A stretch of DNA of 64,000 bases from Ornithinibacillus scapharcae TW25 (GTDB taxonomy: Bacteria; Bacillota; Bacilli; Bacillales; Amphibacillaceae), in assembly GCF_000190475.1 (NCBI RefSeq), contig NZ_AEWH01000068.1, forward strand, positions 124,001 to 188,000, read 5' to 3'. The notes beneath the pieces are model-generated. The model worked only from the letters and a program-made list of their open reading frames with translations. It searched no databases and was not told where the DNA came from. Position 1 is the first letter of the stretch, and each line of letters begins with the position of its first letter. Shown here piece after piece: positions 54,695 to 63,970 of the stretch. The position numbers and the translations under genes are program-made.

Positions 54695-54703
54695 ATTATA
54701 GCA
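54695..54703 (-). promoter_or_regulatory. Extended -10 promoter of the pilus operon
   Basis: TGC-TATAAT on the minus strand, about 45 nt upstream of the first pilin gene. No good -35 is seen, and no riboswitch-like leader is present here. Confidence 0.55.
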
Positions 54704-54762
54704 TTTTCTTTCTGATAAATAAGTATATATTACCAATACATTAGCCCTATAACTCACAAACG

Positions 54763-54799
54763 AAAAAGACCGAACAGCTATTGAACGGCCTTTTTTAAA
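54763..54799 (-). terminator. Intrinsic terminator of ytkL
   Basis: Stem GGCCG/CGGTC with T run on the minus strand, 39 nt after the ytkL stop. It separates ytkL from the pilus operon promoter. Confidence 0.75.
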
Positions 54800-54837
54800 G
54801 TAATAACTTTCTACTGTCTAGCTTCCAAACTACGTTA

Positions 54838-55518
54838 TTATAGGTTTATTTCGCTCCCAACTTCCATTACTAATCCTTTTCCAGTTTGTACATTTCGAGC
54901 AAACTCTGCTGGATTTTGTTCGATTAACGGGAAGGTATTATAATGAATCGGTACGACCGTTTTAGCCTTGACCCAATCTGCTGCAATCAATGCATCTTCT
55001 GGCCCCATGGTAAAATTATCACCTATTGGAATAAATGCGATATCGATATCATTCAACTCACCATACATTTTCAGGTCGCTAAACAATGCTGTGTCTCCTA
55101 AATGATAAATGGTTTTTCCATTGGCCATGATTAAAATCCCTGCTGGCATTCCCGTATAAATCATTGTGCCATCCTCTTCTGTAAAGGAAGACCCATGAAA
55201 AGCTTGGGTAAATTTCACTTTACCAAATTCAAATTGTCGTGAACCCCCAATATGCATATTATGTACCCGAACACCTTTGGTACCAAGGTAGTCAGCAAGT
55301 TCGTTAGGCGCGATAACTAGAGCATCGTTCCTTTTAGCTATTTCTACAGTATCTCCGACATGATCATTATGACCATGAGTTAGGAGTATGTAATCTGCCT
55401 TCACTTGTTCAACCTCTAAATCACATACTGGATTACCTGTAATAAATGGGTCAATTAAAATAATGTGATTCCCTGTTTCAATCTTGACAACAGAATGTCC
55501 ATGATAGGAAAGCTTCAT
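54838..55518 (-). CDS. ytkL: Metal-dependent hydrolase YtkL (UPF0173, metallo-beta-lactamase fold)
   Basis: The 226-residue protein has the metallo-beta-lactamase HxHxDH signature ([17 protein letters not shown], about 53-69), an N-terminal GHSVVKIET with another His, [13 protein letters not shown] (Asp/His ligand) and PIHYNTFP near the end. The UPF0173 family's substrate is unknown. The ATG at 55518 has AAAGGA 8 nt upstream and gives the standard MKLSYHGHS start; the frame is open further upstream. Same gene neighbourhood as B. subtilis ytkL. Confidence 0.94.
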   Translation of the reverse strand: MKLSYHGHSVVKIETGNHIILIDPFITGNPVCDLEVEQVKADYILLTHGHNDHVGDTVEIAKRNDALVIAPNELADYLGTKGVRVHNMHIGGSRQFEFGKVKFTQAFHGSSFTEEDGTMIYTGMPAGILIMANGKTIYHLGDTALFSDLKMYGELNDIDIAFIPIGDNFTMGPEDALIAADWVKAKTVVPIHYNTFPLIEQNPAEFARNVQTGKGLVMEVGSEINL

Positions 55519-55584
55519 CAAAATCATCCTTTCTAATCTTTTGCTACAGTATAGATTCGACATACAAGTTAGTATTCCTTCAAC

Positions 55585-55623
55585 AAAAAAATAAAAGACA
55601 GCATTTTTAATGCCGCCTCTTTT
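55585..55623 (-). terminator. Intrinsic terminator of pspA
   Basis: Stem AAAGACAGCAT with ATGCCGCCTCTTT (one bulge/mismatch) and a T-rich run on the minus strand, 3 nt past the pspA stop. Confidence 0.8.
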
Positions 55624-55626
55624 GAA

Positions 55627-56292
55627 TTATTCTTTTCCCATTGCCTTTTTCAATTCAGCTAGTTCATCCTCTACCGCTGTATCCAGCTTTTTAAATTCAT
55701 CATCTAAAGTTCTGCTCTGGGTAGATAAATCCTCACTAGTTTCAGCTTCTGCCTCAAATCGGAGTACTTTTTCTTCCATTCTAGCAAAGCCTTGTCTTGA
55801 TTCATCTCCACCAATTGAGGACATGCTTCGATTGATTTTTGTACGTGTTTTTGCCGATTCAGCACGTGCTTTAAGAGAATCTTTCTTTAGTACCATTTCT
55901 TGATATTCTCGTTTCATTTCATCCAATTTACTCTTTAAAACTTGTGAATCGTTTTTCGCCTGCTCATAGGATTGGTTAAGTAAGGCAGCCTGATTTTCAT
56001 ATTCGTTCTTTTCTTGCAATGCCCGCTTAGCTAAGTCGTCTTCCCCAGCCTGAACAGCTTTTTCAGCCTGAGCCTGTCTTTTCTCAACCATTGCTTGAGC
56101 ATCCTGAGCTTTTCGCATTAATATCTTTTCATTTGCGATTTGCTTTGCTACTGCCGCTTCTGCCTCTCGGATATCTTCGCCCATGTCACGAAGAAACTGG
56201 TCGAGCATTTTCACAGGGTCCTCAGCTTTATCAAGCATGGAATTTAGCTCTGAACTGACAATTGTTTTCATTCTCTTAAAAAATTTAAACAT
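55627..56292 (-). CDS. pspA: Phage shock protein A (PspA/IM30)
   Basis: A 221-residue, almost wholly helical protein: amphipathic N-terminal helix MFKFFKRMKTIVSSELNSMLDKAEDPVKMLDQFLRDM, then long coiled coils (about 25-145) with FARMEEKVLRFEAEAE near 170-185. These ESCRT-III-like proteins polymerise on damaged membranes. B. subtilis has two such proteins, PspA (sigma-W) and LiaH; the sigma-W promoter here favours PspA. No pspBC are adjacent. AGGAGG precedes the ATG. Confidence 0.94.
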   Translation of the reverse strand: MFKFFKRMKTIVSSELNSMLDKAEDPVKMLDQFLRDMGEDIREAEAAVAKQIANEKILMRKAQDAQAMVEKRQAQAEKAVQAGEDDLAKRALQEKNEYENQAALLNQSYEQAKNDSQVLKSKLDEMKREYQEMVLKKDSLKARAESAKTRTKINRSMSSIGGDESRQGFARMEEKVLRFEAEAETSEDLSTQSRTLDDEFKKLDTAVEDELAELKKAMGKE

Positions 56293-56337
56293 GATTAGCC
56301 TCCTAATTATTTAAATTTTGTAATGACTACTAATTAC

Positions 56338-56363
56338 TACGATTAGAATGAAAATTGGTTTCA
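56338..56363 (-). promoter_or_regulatory. Sigma-W promoter of pspA
   Basis: TGAAAC (56358-56363), exactly 16 bp, CGTA (56338-56341) on the minus strand: a full consensus match. The start site would be about 38 nt before the pspA ATG. Confidence 0.88.
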
Positions 56364-56433
56364 AAAAATTGTCTTAGTTGTATTTCATTTTTTATAAGGT
56401 TTATAATGGTTAGTAATAAATGAGGTGATATAA

Positions 56434-57531
56434 ATGTCTACAAGATTAGACGCTTTACTAAAGAAACTACATAACAATGAATTGGATAGTATACTAGTGA
56501 CTTCTCCAGCAAATGTGTACTACTTAAGTAATTATTACACTGATCCACACGAACGTGTTGTCGCAGTGTATATTAGTTTAAAACAGGATCCAATTATGAT
56601 ATTACCAGCAATGGAGGCAGAGGATGCACGAGCAGCTGGTTGGAATTTTTCCATGATTGATTATCATGATCATGAAGATCCATGGGAATTATTTCTATCT
56701 TTCCTAAATAATGAAGGGAAAATCCCCTCTACTCTTGGAGTAGAAGAGGAGAGCCTTACTTTAAGCAGATACAATAGTATTCAACGCATTCTTCCAGAAA
56801 CAAAAGTAAAAAATGTTCAAGAAATCCTTGCTACATTACGGGTTATTAAAAGCAAAGAAGAATATGAATTACTGAAGAAAGCTGCAGAACTTGCTGATTA
56901 TGGTGTTCAGATCGGAATCAATGCCTTAAAAGAAGGTATTACTGAAATGGAAGTAATCGCAAAAATCGAATATGAACTGAAAAAACAAGGTGTTCAGTCC
57001 ATGTCATTTTCAACTATGACCTTGTTCGGGCAAAAAACCGCTTCACCACATGGAACACCAGGAACAGCTAAACTTAAAAAAGGTGATATGGTTTTATTTG
57101 ATTTAGGAGTCATCTATAAAGGATATTGTTCTGATATCACAAGAACAGTAGCATTTCAAACTGTAAACGAAGAGCAAACAAAGATTTATCAAACTGTACT
57201 AGAAGCACAATTAAAAGCAGTAGAGGCATCCAAATTAGGCAATGCAGTTGGGAATATCGACAAGGCTGCACGGGAACATATTGAGGCTAATGGTTACGGG
57301 AAATACTTCAATCATCGAATAGGCCATGGTTTAGGTTTAGAAACACATGAGTATCCATCCTTACATGGAAATAATACCTTACCATTACAAACAGGAATGT
57401 CATATACGATTGAACCTGGAATCTATGTACCTAATGTAACTGGCGTTCGTATCGAGGACATGATATTCATGACTGAAAATGGCGCCGAGGTATTAACGAA
57501 ATTTCCAAAGGAATTACAAATCGTAGAATAA
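56434..57531 (+). CDS. M24B family Xaa-Pro peptidase
   Basis: The 365-residue protein has an N-terminal creatinase-like domain (about 1-130, with VTSPANVYYLSNYYTDPHERVV) and a pita-bread catalytic domain with the five metal ligands: FDLGVIYKGYCSDITRT (two Asp), HRIGHGLGLETHE (His), IEPGIYVPN (Glu) and VRIEDM (Glu). Family members cleave Xaa-Pro dipeptides or N-terminal residues before proline. Resembles B. subtilis YkvY or YqhT; I cannot decide which. GAGGTGAT lies 6 nt before the ATG. Confidence 0.92.
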   Translation: MSTRLDALLKKLHNNELDSILVTSPANVYYLSNYYTDPHERVVAVYISLKQDPIMILPAMEAEDARAAGWNFSMIDYHDHEDPWELFLSFLNNEGKIPSTLGVEEESLTLSRYNSIQRILPETKVKNVQEILATLRVIKSKEEYELLKKAAELADYGVQIGINALKEGITEMEVIAKIEYELKKQGVQSMSFSTMTLFGQKTASPHGTPGTAKLKKGDMVLFDLGVIYKGYCSDITRTVAFQTVNEEQTKIYQTVLEAQLKAVEASKLGNAVGNIDKAAREHIEANGYGKYFNHRIGHGLGLETHEYPSLHGNNTLPLQTGMSYTIEPGIYVPNVTGVRIEDMIFMTENGAEVLTKFPKELQIVE

Positions 57532-57547
57532 ATATAAAAGCAAACGA

Positions 57548-57578
57548 AGGGCCACTATTAAAGTGACCCTCTTTTTTT
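57548..57578 (+). terminator. Intrinsic terminator of the M24 peptidase gene
   Basis: Stem AGGGCCACT (57548-57556) with AGTGACCCT (57562-57570) and seven T, overlapping the converging ald end. Confidence 0.9.
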
Positions 57579-58692
57579 ATCCTAAAGACTTTTCAGCATT
57601 TTTATATTCTAATCCGTGAGCAACTGCAACTGCTTCATAAGTTACAAAGCCATTCATTGTATTCAATCCTTTTAATAGGGCTGCATTTCCTAAACACGCC
57701 TCACGATAGCCTTTATTTGCAATCTGTAGTGCATATGGTACTGTTACATTTGTTAAACCTATAGTGGACGTTCTTGGAACACCGCCAGGCATATTCGCTA
57801 CAGAATAATGAAGCACTCCATGCTTGGTAAAGGTTGGATTATCATGAGTTGTTATTCGATCGCTCGTCTCAAATATACCACCTTGATCAATTGCTACATC
57901 AACGATGACAGAACCCTCGGACATTTGTTTCACCATTTCCTCTGTAACGAGCTTTGGAGCTTTTGCTCCTGGTATTAATACGGCCCCTATTACTAAATCA
58001 GACTGTGCGACACATTCAGCAATATTCATTGGATTTGACATCATCGTATTAATAGAAGTGCCAAAGATATCGTCTAAATAACGCAGTCTTTCTGGATTCA
58101 AGTCCAAAATACTCACATTTGCACCAAGTCCAACAGCTATCTTAGCAGCATTTGCGCCGACTACTCCACCACCAATAACGGTAACATTCGCCCGCTTAAC
58201 TCCTGGAATTCCGGCAAGTAATATTCCTTTACCGCCTTTAGACTTTTCCAAGAATTGAGCACCTATTTGTGCTGCCATTCGGCCTGCCACTTCACTCATC
58301 GGAGTTAATAGTGGAAGGGAACCATTTGGTAGCTGAACCGTTTCATAAGCGATCCCAACTACTTTTCGTTCTAACATGGCACGAGTCAATTCGGCTTCTG
58401 CCGCTAGGTGAAGATACGTGAACAGGATTTGTCCCTCATAAAAATAATCATACTCTTCCGGTAACGGTTCTTTTACTTTCATTACCATTTCCTGTTTCCA
58501 TGCTTCTTTTGCTGTTTCTACAATAACAGCCCCTGCCTCTGCATATTGTTCATCGGTAAACCCTGAACCAAGTCCTGCATTTGTTTCGACAAATACGTCG
58601 TGTCCTGCATTTTTTAGGGTTAATACACCACCCGGTGTAATGGCTACCCTATTCTCATTATTTTTAATCTCTTTTGGAATCCCTATCTTCAT
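57577..58692 (-). CDS. ald: Alanine dehydrogenase
   Basis: The 371-residue enzyme interconverts alanine and pyruvate with NAD. Features: [23 protein letters not shown] with substrate-binding Arg15, [18 protein letters not shown] (Lys75 in [11 protein letters not shown], His96 region), the Rossmann motif [24 protein letters not shown] with following Asp (ILDLNPERL) and [20 protein letters not shown]. In Bacillus it supports growth on alanine and sporulation. I start at ATG 58692, after GGGGATGG; an ATG at 58713 would add seven residues. Confidence 0.96.
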   Translation of the reverse strand: MKIGIPKEIKNNENRVAITPGGVLTLKNAGHDVFVETNAGLGSGFTDEQYAEAGAVIVETAKEAWKQEMVMKVKEPLPEEYDYFYEGQILFTYLHLAAEAELTRAMLERKVVGIAYETVQLPNGSLPLLTPMSEVAGRMAAQIGAQFLEKSKGGKGILLAGIPGVKRANVTVIGGGVVGANAAKIAVGLGANVSILDLNPERLRYLDDIFGTSINTMMSNPMNIAECVAQSDLVIGAVLIPGAKAPKLVTEEMVKQMSEGSVIVDVAIDQGGIFETSDRITTHDNPTFTKHGVLHYSVANMPGGVPRTSTIGLTNVTVPYALQIANKGYREACLGNAALLKGLNTMNGFVTYEAVAVAHGLEYKNAEKSLG

Positions 58693-58774
58693 ATGAACAC
58701 CATCCCCTATCATTATGTAAGCACTTACATTGTATAAGAAAACTAAAAATACATACTATCTACATCATACAGAA

Positions 58775-58813
58775 AAAAATAGAAACAATCTACCCTTTTT
58801 TAGAGTAGATTGT
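58775..58813 (-). terminator. Intrinsic terminator of the small gene at 58829-58984
   Basis: A 9-bp perfect stem ACAATCTAC (58785-58793 with 58805-58813) and a T-rich run on the minus strand. Confidence 0.85.
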
Positions 58814-58828
58814 CTGGAGATGTTATTC

Positions 58829-58984
58829 TTAAGCCTTTCTGTTGTTAAAAGTCCATATCCCTTTATTATTATGCAGCTGGTCTTCAACAACACCACTCTG
58901 ATAACTTTCAAATAATTGGTTCTTTACAGCAGAGACTCCACTTGGATCTTCGAACAACTTATTCTGTTGCTTCTTTTTGGCCAT
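58829..58984 (-). CDS. Small basic-start protein of 51 residues, unknown function
   Basis: This short gene is easily missed. It has an ideal GGAGGTGA ribosome binding site 5 nt before an ATG, 51 codons, and its own terminator. The product begins MAKKKQQNKLFEDPSGVSAV and ends NNKGIWTFNNRKA; it is polar, has no membrane segment and no Cys. Its size and composition recall small spore-associated proteins, but I do not recognise the family and claim nothing. It lies between ald and a universal stress gene on opposite strands. Confidence 0.7.
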   Translation of the reverse strand: MAKKKQQNKLFEDPSGVSAVKNQLFESYQSGVVEDQLHNNKGIWTFNNRKA

Positions 58985-59095
58985 GTATCTCACCTCCATT
59001 TATAGTTTGTACTAAAATTGACATTAAAAGCATGTTTACATTTACCAATTGTAAGCGCTTTTACGATATAATAAAGACAGGAAGGGGAGATTAAC

Positions 59096-59530
59096 ATGCG
59101 TTTTGAATACAGAAATATCGTCGTAGCTATTGATGGCTCTGAAGCTTCTAAAAAGGCATTTCAAAAGGCAATCGATATTGTTAAACGCAATTATGCACAC
59201 CTTATCATTGCCCATGTCGTGAATTTTCGAGCCTTTGCTTTTGCGGAATCCTTTGACAGCACAATTTCTGAACAAACCGAAGAATATGCAGAATATCTTC
59301 TGGATACTTACGTTGCCGAAGCGCAAGAAGCTGGAATTCAGAACATCTCCCGTTGTCTGGAATACGGTTCACCAAAAGTTAAAATAGCCCGAGATATTGC
59401 AATGGAATTTCAAGCAGATCTAATTATTTGTGGTGCAACCGGAATGAACACAATAGAGCGGTTTTTAATCGGAAGTGTTTCTGAAAGTATAACGAGGTAT
59501 GCAACATGTGATGTTTTAGTTGTTAGATAG
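59096..59530 (+). CDS. Universal stress protein (UspA family)
   Basis: The 144-residue protein has the Usp fold: IVVAIDGSEASKKAFQKAIDI at the N-terminus and the ATP-binding loop GATGMNTIERFLIGSVSESITRYATCDVLVVR (G-x2-G-x9-G-S), so it is probably an ATP-binding member. Such proteins help survival in stress by unknown means. GGAAGGGGAG lies before the ATG. A shared terminator separates it from the converging ackA. Confidence 0.93.
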   Translation: MRFEYRNIVVAIDGSEASKKAFQKAIDIVKRNYAHLIIAHVVNFRAFAFAESFDSTISEQTEEYAEYLLDTYVAEAQEAGIQNISRCLEYGSPKVKIARDIAMEFQADLIICGATGMNTIERFLIGSVSESITRYATCDVLVVR

Positions 59531-59551
59531 TCTGAGGGTGCATTAACATAA

Positions 59552-59584
59552 AAAAGGTTTTGGTATTAGCTACCAAAACCTTTT
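59552..59584. terminator. Bidirectional terminator between usp and ackA
   Basis: A 14-bp perfect stem AAAAGGTTTTGGTA with TACCAAAACCTTTT and a 5-nt loop, T-rich on both strands; each flanking stop codon is close by. Confidence 0.9.
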
Positions 59585-59587
59585 ACA

Positions 59588-60775
59588 TTATTTGGTTAAT
59601 CGTACTGTATCCCTTGCAATCATTACTTCTTCATTGGTAGGGATAACGATAACTTTTACAGGTGAATGTGGATAACTGATAAATTGTTCTACTCCTCTTG
59701 CTGCGTGGTTTAGTGATTGGTCCCAATAGATTCCCATAAACTCTAATCCATTTAACACTTTAGCACGAATCGTGTCACTATTTTCCCCTACACCAGCAGT
59801 AAATATTACCGCATCCACACCAGACATTCTTGCTGCATAAGATCCAATATATTTATGGATTCTCCCTGCAAATACATCAAGAGCGAGCTCTGCACGCTCA
59901 TTTGTAGCAGATTGTTCCTGAATGTCACGAAGATCGCTTGAAAAACCTGAAAGTGCAAGCATTCCACTCTCTTTATTTAGAACATTTACTACTTCTTCTG
60001 CAGTTTTACCCGTTTTATCCATAATATATGGTATTAATGCTGGGTCGATATTACCTGAGCGAGTACCCATAGTAACACCTGCAAGCGGAGTGAATCCCAT
60101 TGAAGTATCAATAGATTTACCACCTTTAATAGCTGCAATACTTGCCCCATTACCTAGATGACAAGAAATTAAACGCAAGTCCTCTAAAGGCTTATCCATT
60201 AACTCTGCTGCACGTTGTGATACATATTTGTGAGAGGTTCCATGGAAACCATATTTACGTATACCGTACTTTTCATAATACTCGTATGGTAAGCTATACA
60301 GATATGCACTTGGAGCCATTGTTTGATGGAATGCAGTATCAAACACTGTAACCATAGGAACATTTGGTAATACTTCTTTGAATGCTCTAATTCCTGTTAA
60401 GTTAGCCGGATTATGCAATGGTGCTAATTCAGAAATTTCTTCAATATCTTTAATAACTTGTTCTGTTACTAATACTGAGTCATTAAATTTCTCTCCACCA
60501 TGTACAACACGGTGACCTACAGCATCAATCTCATCAAGTGATTTTATTACACCAGAAGTAGTTAACTTCTCCAACAGTAATTTTACTGCTACCTCATGGT
60601 TTGGAATATCCGTTACAGTTTTATCCTTGTTTCCATTTACTTCAAATGTAAATACTGCTTCTGGTAATCCAATTCTTTCGACAAGCCCCTTTGCTGATAC
60701 TTCTTCTTGTGGCATTTTAATTAATTGAAATTTTAATGATGAGCTACCAGCGTTAATGGCTAAGACGTTACTCAT
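59588..60775 (-). CDS. ackA: Acetate kinase
   Basis: The 395-residue enzyme makes ATP and acetate from acetyl phosphate. Motifs: [15 protein letters not shown] (phosphate 1), [10 protein letters not shown], catalytic Asp in [63 protein letters not shown] and FTAGVGENS. It is the second gene of ytxK-ackA, overlapping ytxK by 4 nt. CcpA control is known in B. subtilis; I did not find a clear cre site here. Confidence 0.98.
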   Translation of the reverse strand: MSNVLAINAGSSSLKFQLIKMPQEEVSAKGLVERIGLPEAVFTFEVNGNKDKTVTDIPNHEVAVKLLLEKLTTSGVIKSLDEIDAVGHRVVHGGEKFNDSVLVTEQVIKDIEEISELAPLHNPANLTGIRAFKEVLPNVPMVTVFDTAFHQTMAPSAYLYSLPYEYYEKYGIRKYGFHGTSHKYVSQRAAELMDKPLEDLRLISCHLGNGASIAAIKGGKSIDTSMGFTPLAGVTMGTRSGNIDPALIPYIMDKTGKTAEEVVNVLNKESGMLALSGFSSDLRDIQEQSATNERAELALDVFAGRIHKYIGSYAARMSGVDAVIFTAGVGENSDTIRAKVLNGLEFMGIYWDQSLNHAARGVEQFISYPHSPVKVIVIPTNEEVMIARDTVRLTK

Positions 60776-61773
60776 GGTTGTTCACTCCTGTTGATATGAT
60801 ATTCTTGAAACCAATTGTTCATCTTTCCTAAGATATCTTCCATAGCACTTGTATTCTTTAAAGATGGAAGTTGTACTAACAATGGTTGTTTTGGTCCTTC
60901 TGTATTTTTCCCCTTCTTCTGTAGGATTAAAATACATTTTGAATTTTTCTCTGATTTAAATGCACTCTCTGGTAATTGTACTACTCCCACGATGTGAGCA
61001 TTTTTTTGAATATACGTATGTAGCTTGTCCGAACCTTCACTATCAAATATAAAATTTGGCACAAGTAATAATAAATACCCACCAGAGTTCGTATAATTCA
61101 TACTTTGCTCTAAGAATAGATGATGAGCAAAAGAATGACCTTCATCTGATTTCAATTCGAAATTTGCTGCACGTATGTCGTCAGGATAGTATCCAACTGG
61201 AAAGTCTGAGACAATTAAATCTACTGGATCCAATAAAAATGGACGTAGACTGTCTTGATGGAAGAATTCTATCGTTGTCTTTTGTAAGTTAGCATTTACT
61301 AGAGCTAGCTGAATTAATGTAGGATCTACCTCACTAGCATAAGCAGCGACTCCTTCATTTAATTGTGAAATGACGGTAGTCAACAGATTACCAGTGCCAG
61401 AAGCAGGATCAAAAATACGGATATTTTTCTGATTACCCATTAATTTTTGAGCTAGATATCCTACAATAAGCGCTATTGCTTCTGGAGTTATTAAGTGTTG
61501 TTGCTGTGTGTTATCCTTCATTCCTTTAAGTACAGCAAATTGAATAGCTTTACGGATATCTTCTGATTGATATTCCTCTAAATTCACACGATCTAAAGCC
61601 GAATTCAATTTATGAGATAAAATATCATCCATTGATTCTTCAGCACCCTGGTAAAATAATGTTTCCAACGCTATTACCAAACTATCCAAATAAGGTTCGT
61701 TCAAATGTTGTTCAATGACTTCTGTTGTTTCATCAATCCATTCAAATAATAGTTCAACTTTTGTTCTTTCCAT
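60772..61773 (-). CDS. ytxK: YtxK, DNA-methylase-like SAM-dependent methyltransferase
   Basis: About 333 residues. An N-terminal helical domain (about 1-100) precedes a class I methyltransferase core with the SAM loop [18 protein letters not shown] (about 123-140), acidic ASEVDPTLI, and motif [13 protein letters not shown], which replaces the NPPY/DPPY of N6-adenine methylases. The family resembles type I HsdM but acts alone and its substrate is unknown. GGAGG lies 6 nt before the ATG at 61773; other ATGs upstream overlap it. Co-transcribed with ackA, as in B. subtilis. Confidence 0.92.
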   Translation of the reverse strand: MERTKVELLFEWIDETTEVIEQHLNEPYLDSLVIALETLFYQGAEESMDDILSHKLNSALDRVNLEEYQSEDIRKAIQFAVLKGMKDNTQQQHLITPEAIALIVGYLAQKLMGNQKNIRIFDPASGTGNLLTTVISQLNEGVAAYASEVDPTLIQLALVNANLQKTTIEFFHQDSLRPFLLDPVDLIVSDFPVGYYPDDIRAANFELKSDEGHSFAHHLFLEQSMNYTNSGGYLLLLVPNFIFDSEGSDKLHTYIQKNAHIVGVVQLPESAFKSEKNSKCILILQKKGKNTEGPKQPLLVQLPSLKNTSAMEDILGKMNNWFQEYHINRSEQP

Positions 61774-61804
61774 CATAATCCTCCGTTCCATCTAGACCCG
61801 TTAT

Positions 61805-61834
61805 ATTGTAACAGATACTTATAATCCTATACAA
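61805..61834 (-). promoter_or_regulatory. Sigma-A promoter of ytxK-ackA
   Basis: TTGTAT (61829-61834), 18 bp, TACAAT (61805-61810) with TG extension on the minus strand. Confidence 0.72.
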
Positions 61835-61934
61835 AAGAATTGATTTAGACAGAAGATTTGCAGAAAAGTTATAATTTCGATAAAATCTCAACTTAACTTT
61901 TTATTCATCCAAAGGTCAGTTGATATATGACATA

Positions 61935-61962
61935 GTAAAAAGCCTCCCAATATAGGGAGACT
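61935..61962 (-). terminator. Intrinsic terminator of tpx
   Basis: Stem AGTCTCCC with GGGAGGCT (61941-61962) and TTTTT on the minus strand, just past the tpx stop. Confidence 0.88.
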
Positions 61963-61967
61963 TATTT

Positions 61968-62468
61968 TTATTGAGCATTCTTCGCTGCCTCTAAAGCCTT
62001 GTCATAGTCAGGATGGTCTGAAACCTCGCTCACATATTCTACATATGTAATTTTATCATTAGAATCGACTACGAATATGGAACGAGCTAATAATCGAAGC
62101 TCCTTAATTAATACGCCATACTTTTCACCAAAGTCAGCATCGCGATGATCGGAGAGCATATTTAAGTCTTCCACTTGATTAACTTCTCTCCATCGCTTCT
62201 GTGCGAATGGTAAGTCCATACTAATCGTTAGTACCTGAACATTATCTAATTTTTTCGCTTCTTCATTAAAACGGTTGGTTTGAATGGAGCATACACCAGT
62301 ATCTATGGATGGTACGACACTAATGAGTTTAATTTTACCTTTATAATCTGATAACATCTTTTCCTCTAGGTCGTTATCTAAAGCTTTAAAATCTGGCGCC
62401 TGATCTCCGACTTTCAATTCTGAACCTATCAACGTAACTGGTTTTTGTTTGAATGTTACATTTACCAT
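61968..62468 (-). CDS. tpx: Thiol peroxidase Tpx, without resolving cysteine
   Basis: The 166-residue peroxiredoxin has the atypical 2-Cys Tpx layout: GDQAPDFKALDNDLEEKMLSDYKGK, peroxidatic Cys in VPSIDTGVCSIQTNRF (about 60), LTISMDLPFAQKRW and ELRLLARSIFVVD. The resolving Cys that normally follows RW (RWCGA in B. subtilis and E. coli type proteins) is replaced by Arg (RWREVN), and Cys60 is the only Cys in the chain. It should still reduce hydroperoxides if an external thiol completes the cycle. AGGAGG precedes the ATG. Confidence 0.95.
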   Translation of the reverse strand: MVNVTFKQKPVTLIGSELKVGDQAPDFKALDNDLEEKMLSDYKGKIKLISVVPSIDTGVCSIQTNRFNEEAKKLDNVQVLTISMDLPFAQKRWREVNQVEDLNMLSDHRDADFGEKYGVLIKELRLLARSIFVVDSNDKITYVEYVSEVSDHPDYDKALEAAKNAQ

Positions 62469-62540
62469 AATATCCCTCCTGTACCATTACTATAGTTACA
62501 TTATAATTAATTAGAATGTAGATTACCAAGAAAAGCTATA

Positions 62541-63137
62541 TTATATATCGTATATGGAAGGAGAGTCCTCTGAATCCGAGTTTTCTTCATCTGAATTTTT
62601 ACTTTCCTTTTCCTTTTTACCTTCCTTATTACTCTCGTTACCTTTGTCCTTCTTTTCTGGTTCTTTATCCTTTTCTTTTCCCTGTTCTTTTTCTTTATCT
62701 TTGGAGTTATGACCCTTTTTGTCTTTACCCATATTACTTTCTTTCAGTAATTGCTGTATCTTCTCAACCGCTTTCGGAGCAAAATCAATAATTTTCTCAT
62801 AGATATGGGTGTTCTCGTCCAAATGTACCATTTTAATCCCTTTAGGACTTACAATGAGAAACGCAACAGGGGTTATTGAAACTCCTCCACCGCTTCCACC
62901 CCCAAATGGGAAAACAGCCTCACTACTCGATCCCCCTTCACTACTCCCTTGTGAACCGCCACTAGGCATAAACTCACTACCACCTGCAGCAAAACCAAAT
63001 CCAACTTTCGATACCGGAATAATAACACTTCCATCAGGTGATTCTACTGGATCCCCAATAATCGTATTAACTTCTATCATATCCTTTAAGTTTTCCATTG
63101 CTGTCGTCATCAGACCTTGAATAGGATGTTCTTCCAT
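62541..63137 (-). CDS. ytfJ: YtfJ, GerW-family sporulation protein
   Basis: The 198-residue protein has the GerW domain: MENLKDMIEVNTIIGDPVESPDGSVIIPVSKVGFGFAAGGSEF, a glycine/serine loop (GGGSGGGVSITPVAFLIVSPKGIKMV) and a helix ending near 130. Family members take part in spore germination or cortex function. The last 65 residues are a highly charged Lys/Glu-rich tail (KDKEKEQGKEKDKEPEKKDK) ending acidic, longer than in most homologues. The ATG at 63137 follows AAGGAGG by 7 nt. Upstream open frame belongs to the end of ytfI and is rejected. Confidence 0.92.
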   Translation of the reverse strand: MEEHPIQGLMTTAMENLKDMIEVNTIIGDPVESPDGSVIIPVSKVGFGFAAGGSEFMPSGGSQGSSEGGSSSEAVFPFGGGSGGGVSITPVAFLIVSPKGIKMVHLDENTHIYEKIIDFAPKAVEKIQQLLKESNMGKDKKGHNSKDKEKEQGKEKDKEPEKKDKGNESNKEGKKEKESKNSDEENSDSEDSPSIYDI

Positions 63138-63198
63138 CTTTATCCTCCTTAACTTTGCGAACAACGCATATGTAATAATTAGGCAAACTTCTACTTCT

Positions 63199-63813
63199 TC
63201 ATGAATCGATTTGCCATTTAGAAGCAGGAAAAATATTGGCAATTCGTATAACACGCATAGTTGTAAATATAGCTTTTCCTAATCGAATCGTTACAATGCA
63301 ATCAACTTGTGAAAATAGTCCTTTTTGCTGGAAATGTGGGGTAATAGCTAAGTTCGGTTTACAATCAACATTCGATAACTCTGAGACAAATCCTAGCAGC
63401 CCCCCCTTAATCATCCAAACTCCACCAGTCACTAACCCCGTAGTACTAGCATCACCAGTACCAATATGTGTATTCCAATTTAATTCCTGGAAAGTAATCT
63501 TTTTAAGCATTATCGTAACCATGTTTTTAGCCAGTTTTAGTTGCCCCAGTATATTTTTAACCATATCTTTAAATCCAGTTAGTTTATCTTCAGTTACTTC
63601 CTGTAGGAATTCCAATATAAATGAAAACTCTTCTGTATCATCACCATTTAAATCAATCTTTCGATGAAGCAGTCGTAACTTTGTATAGTAAACAGAAATC
63701 AGTAAATGGTGATTATTCTTTTGGAAACAATAGTGAATCTTAATTTTTAGTCGGAACCATAAAAGAATAAAAAGAATGATAACTAATGTTATCAGGATAA
63801 TAATCCAAGCCAT
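63199..63813 (-). CDS. ytfI: YtfI, DUF2953 protein
   Basis: The 204-residue protein has one N-terminal membrane segment (about 2-20) followed by a soluble strand-rich domain with the DUF2953 features: FRLKIKIHY at the membrane border, ELNWNTHIGTGDASTTGLVTGGVWMIKGGLLGFVSE (about 110-145) and CIVTIRLGKAIFTTMRVI. Usually paired with ytfJ, as here (61 bp gap), and linked to sporulation. Molecular function is unknown. Confidence 0.9.
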   Translation of the reverse strand: MAWIIILITLVIILFILLWFRLKIKIHYCFQKNNHHLLISVYYTKLRLLHRKIDLNGDDTEEFSFILEFLQEVTEDKLTGFKDMVKNILGQLKLAKNMVTIMLKKITFQELNWNTHIGTGDASTTGLVTGGVWMIKGGLLGFVSELSNVDCKPNLAITPHFQQKGLFSQVDCIVTIRLGKAIFTTMRVIRIANIFPASKWQIDS

Positions 63814-63970
63814 ACTCCCATCTCCATGTCATGTACCTATTTATTTCCCAAAAAGATGTTCCGAATTTTTCACAAAATCCCCGTTAATATAAGATAAAGA
63901 TAGTTTGCCACTTCTTTCCAAACTTATGCATATAGTCTGTGATTGAATTTTTCAGGATTCAATCACATGA

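Noticed and set aside
59588-61834. CcpA cre site near ytxK-ackA
   Set aside because: I looked upstream of ytxK for a TGWNANCGNTNWCA-like match and found no convincing one by eye.
63138-63254. 39-residue extension of YtfJ
   Set aside because: It overlaps the end of ytfI in another frame, while the ATG at 63137 has AAGGAGG.
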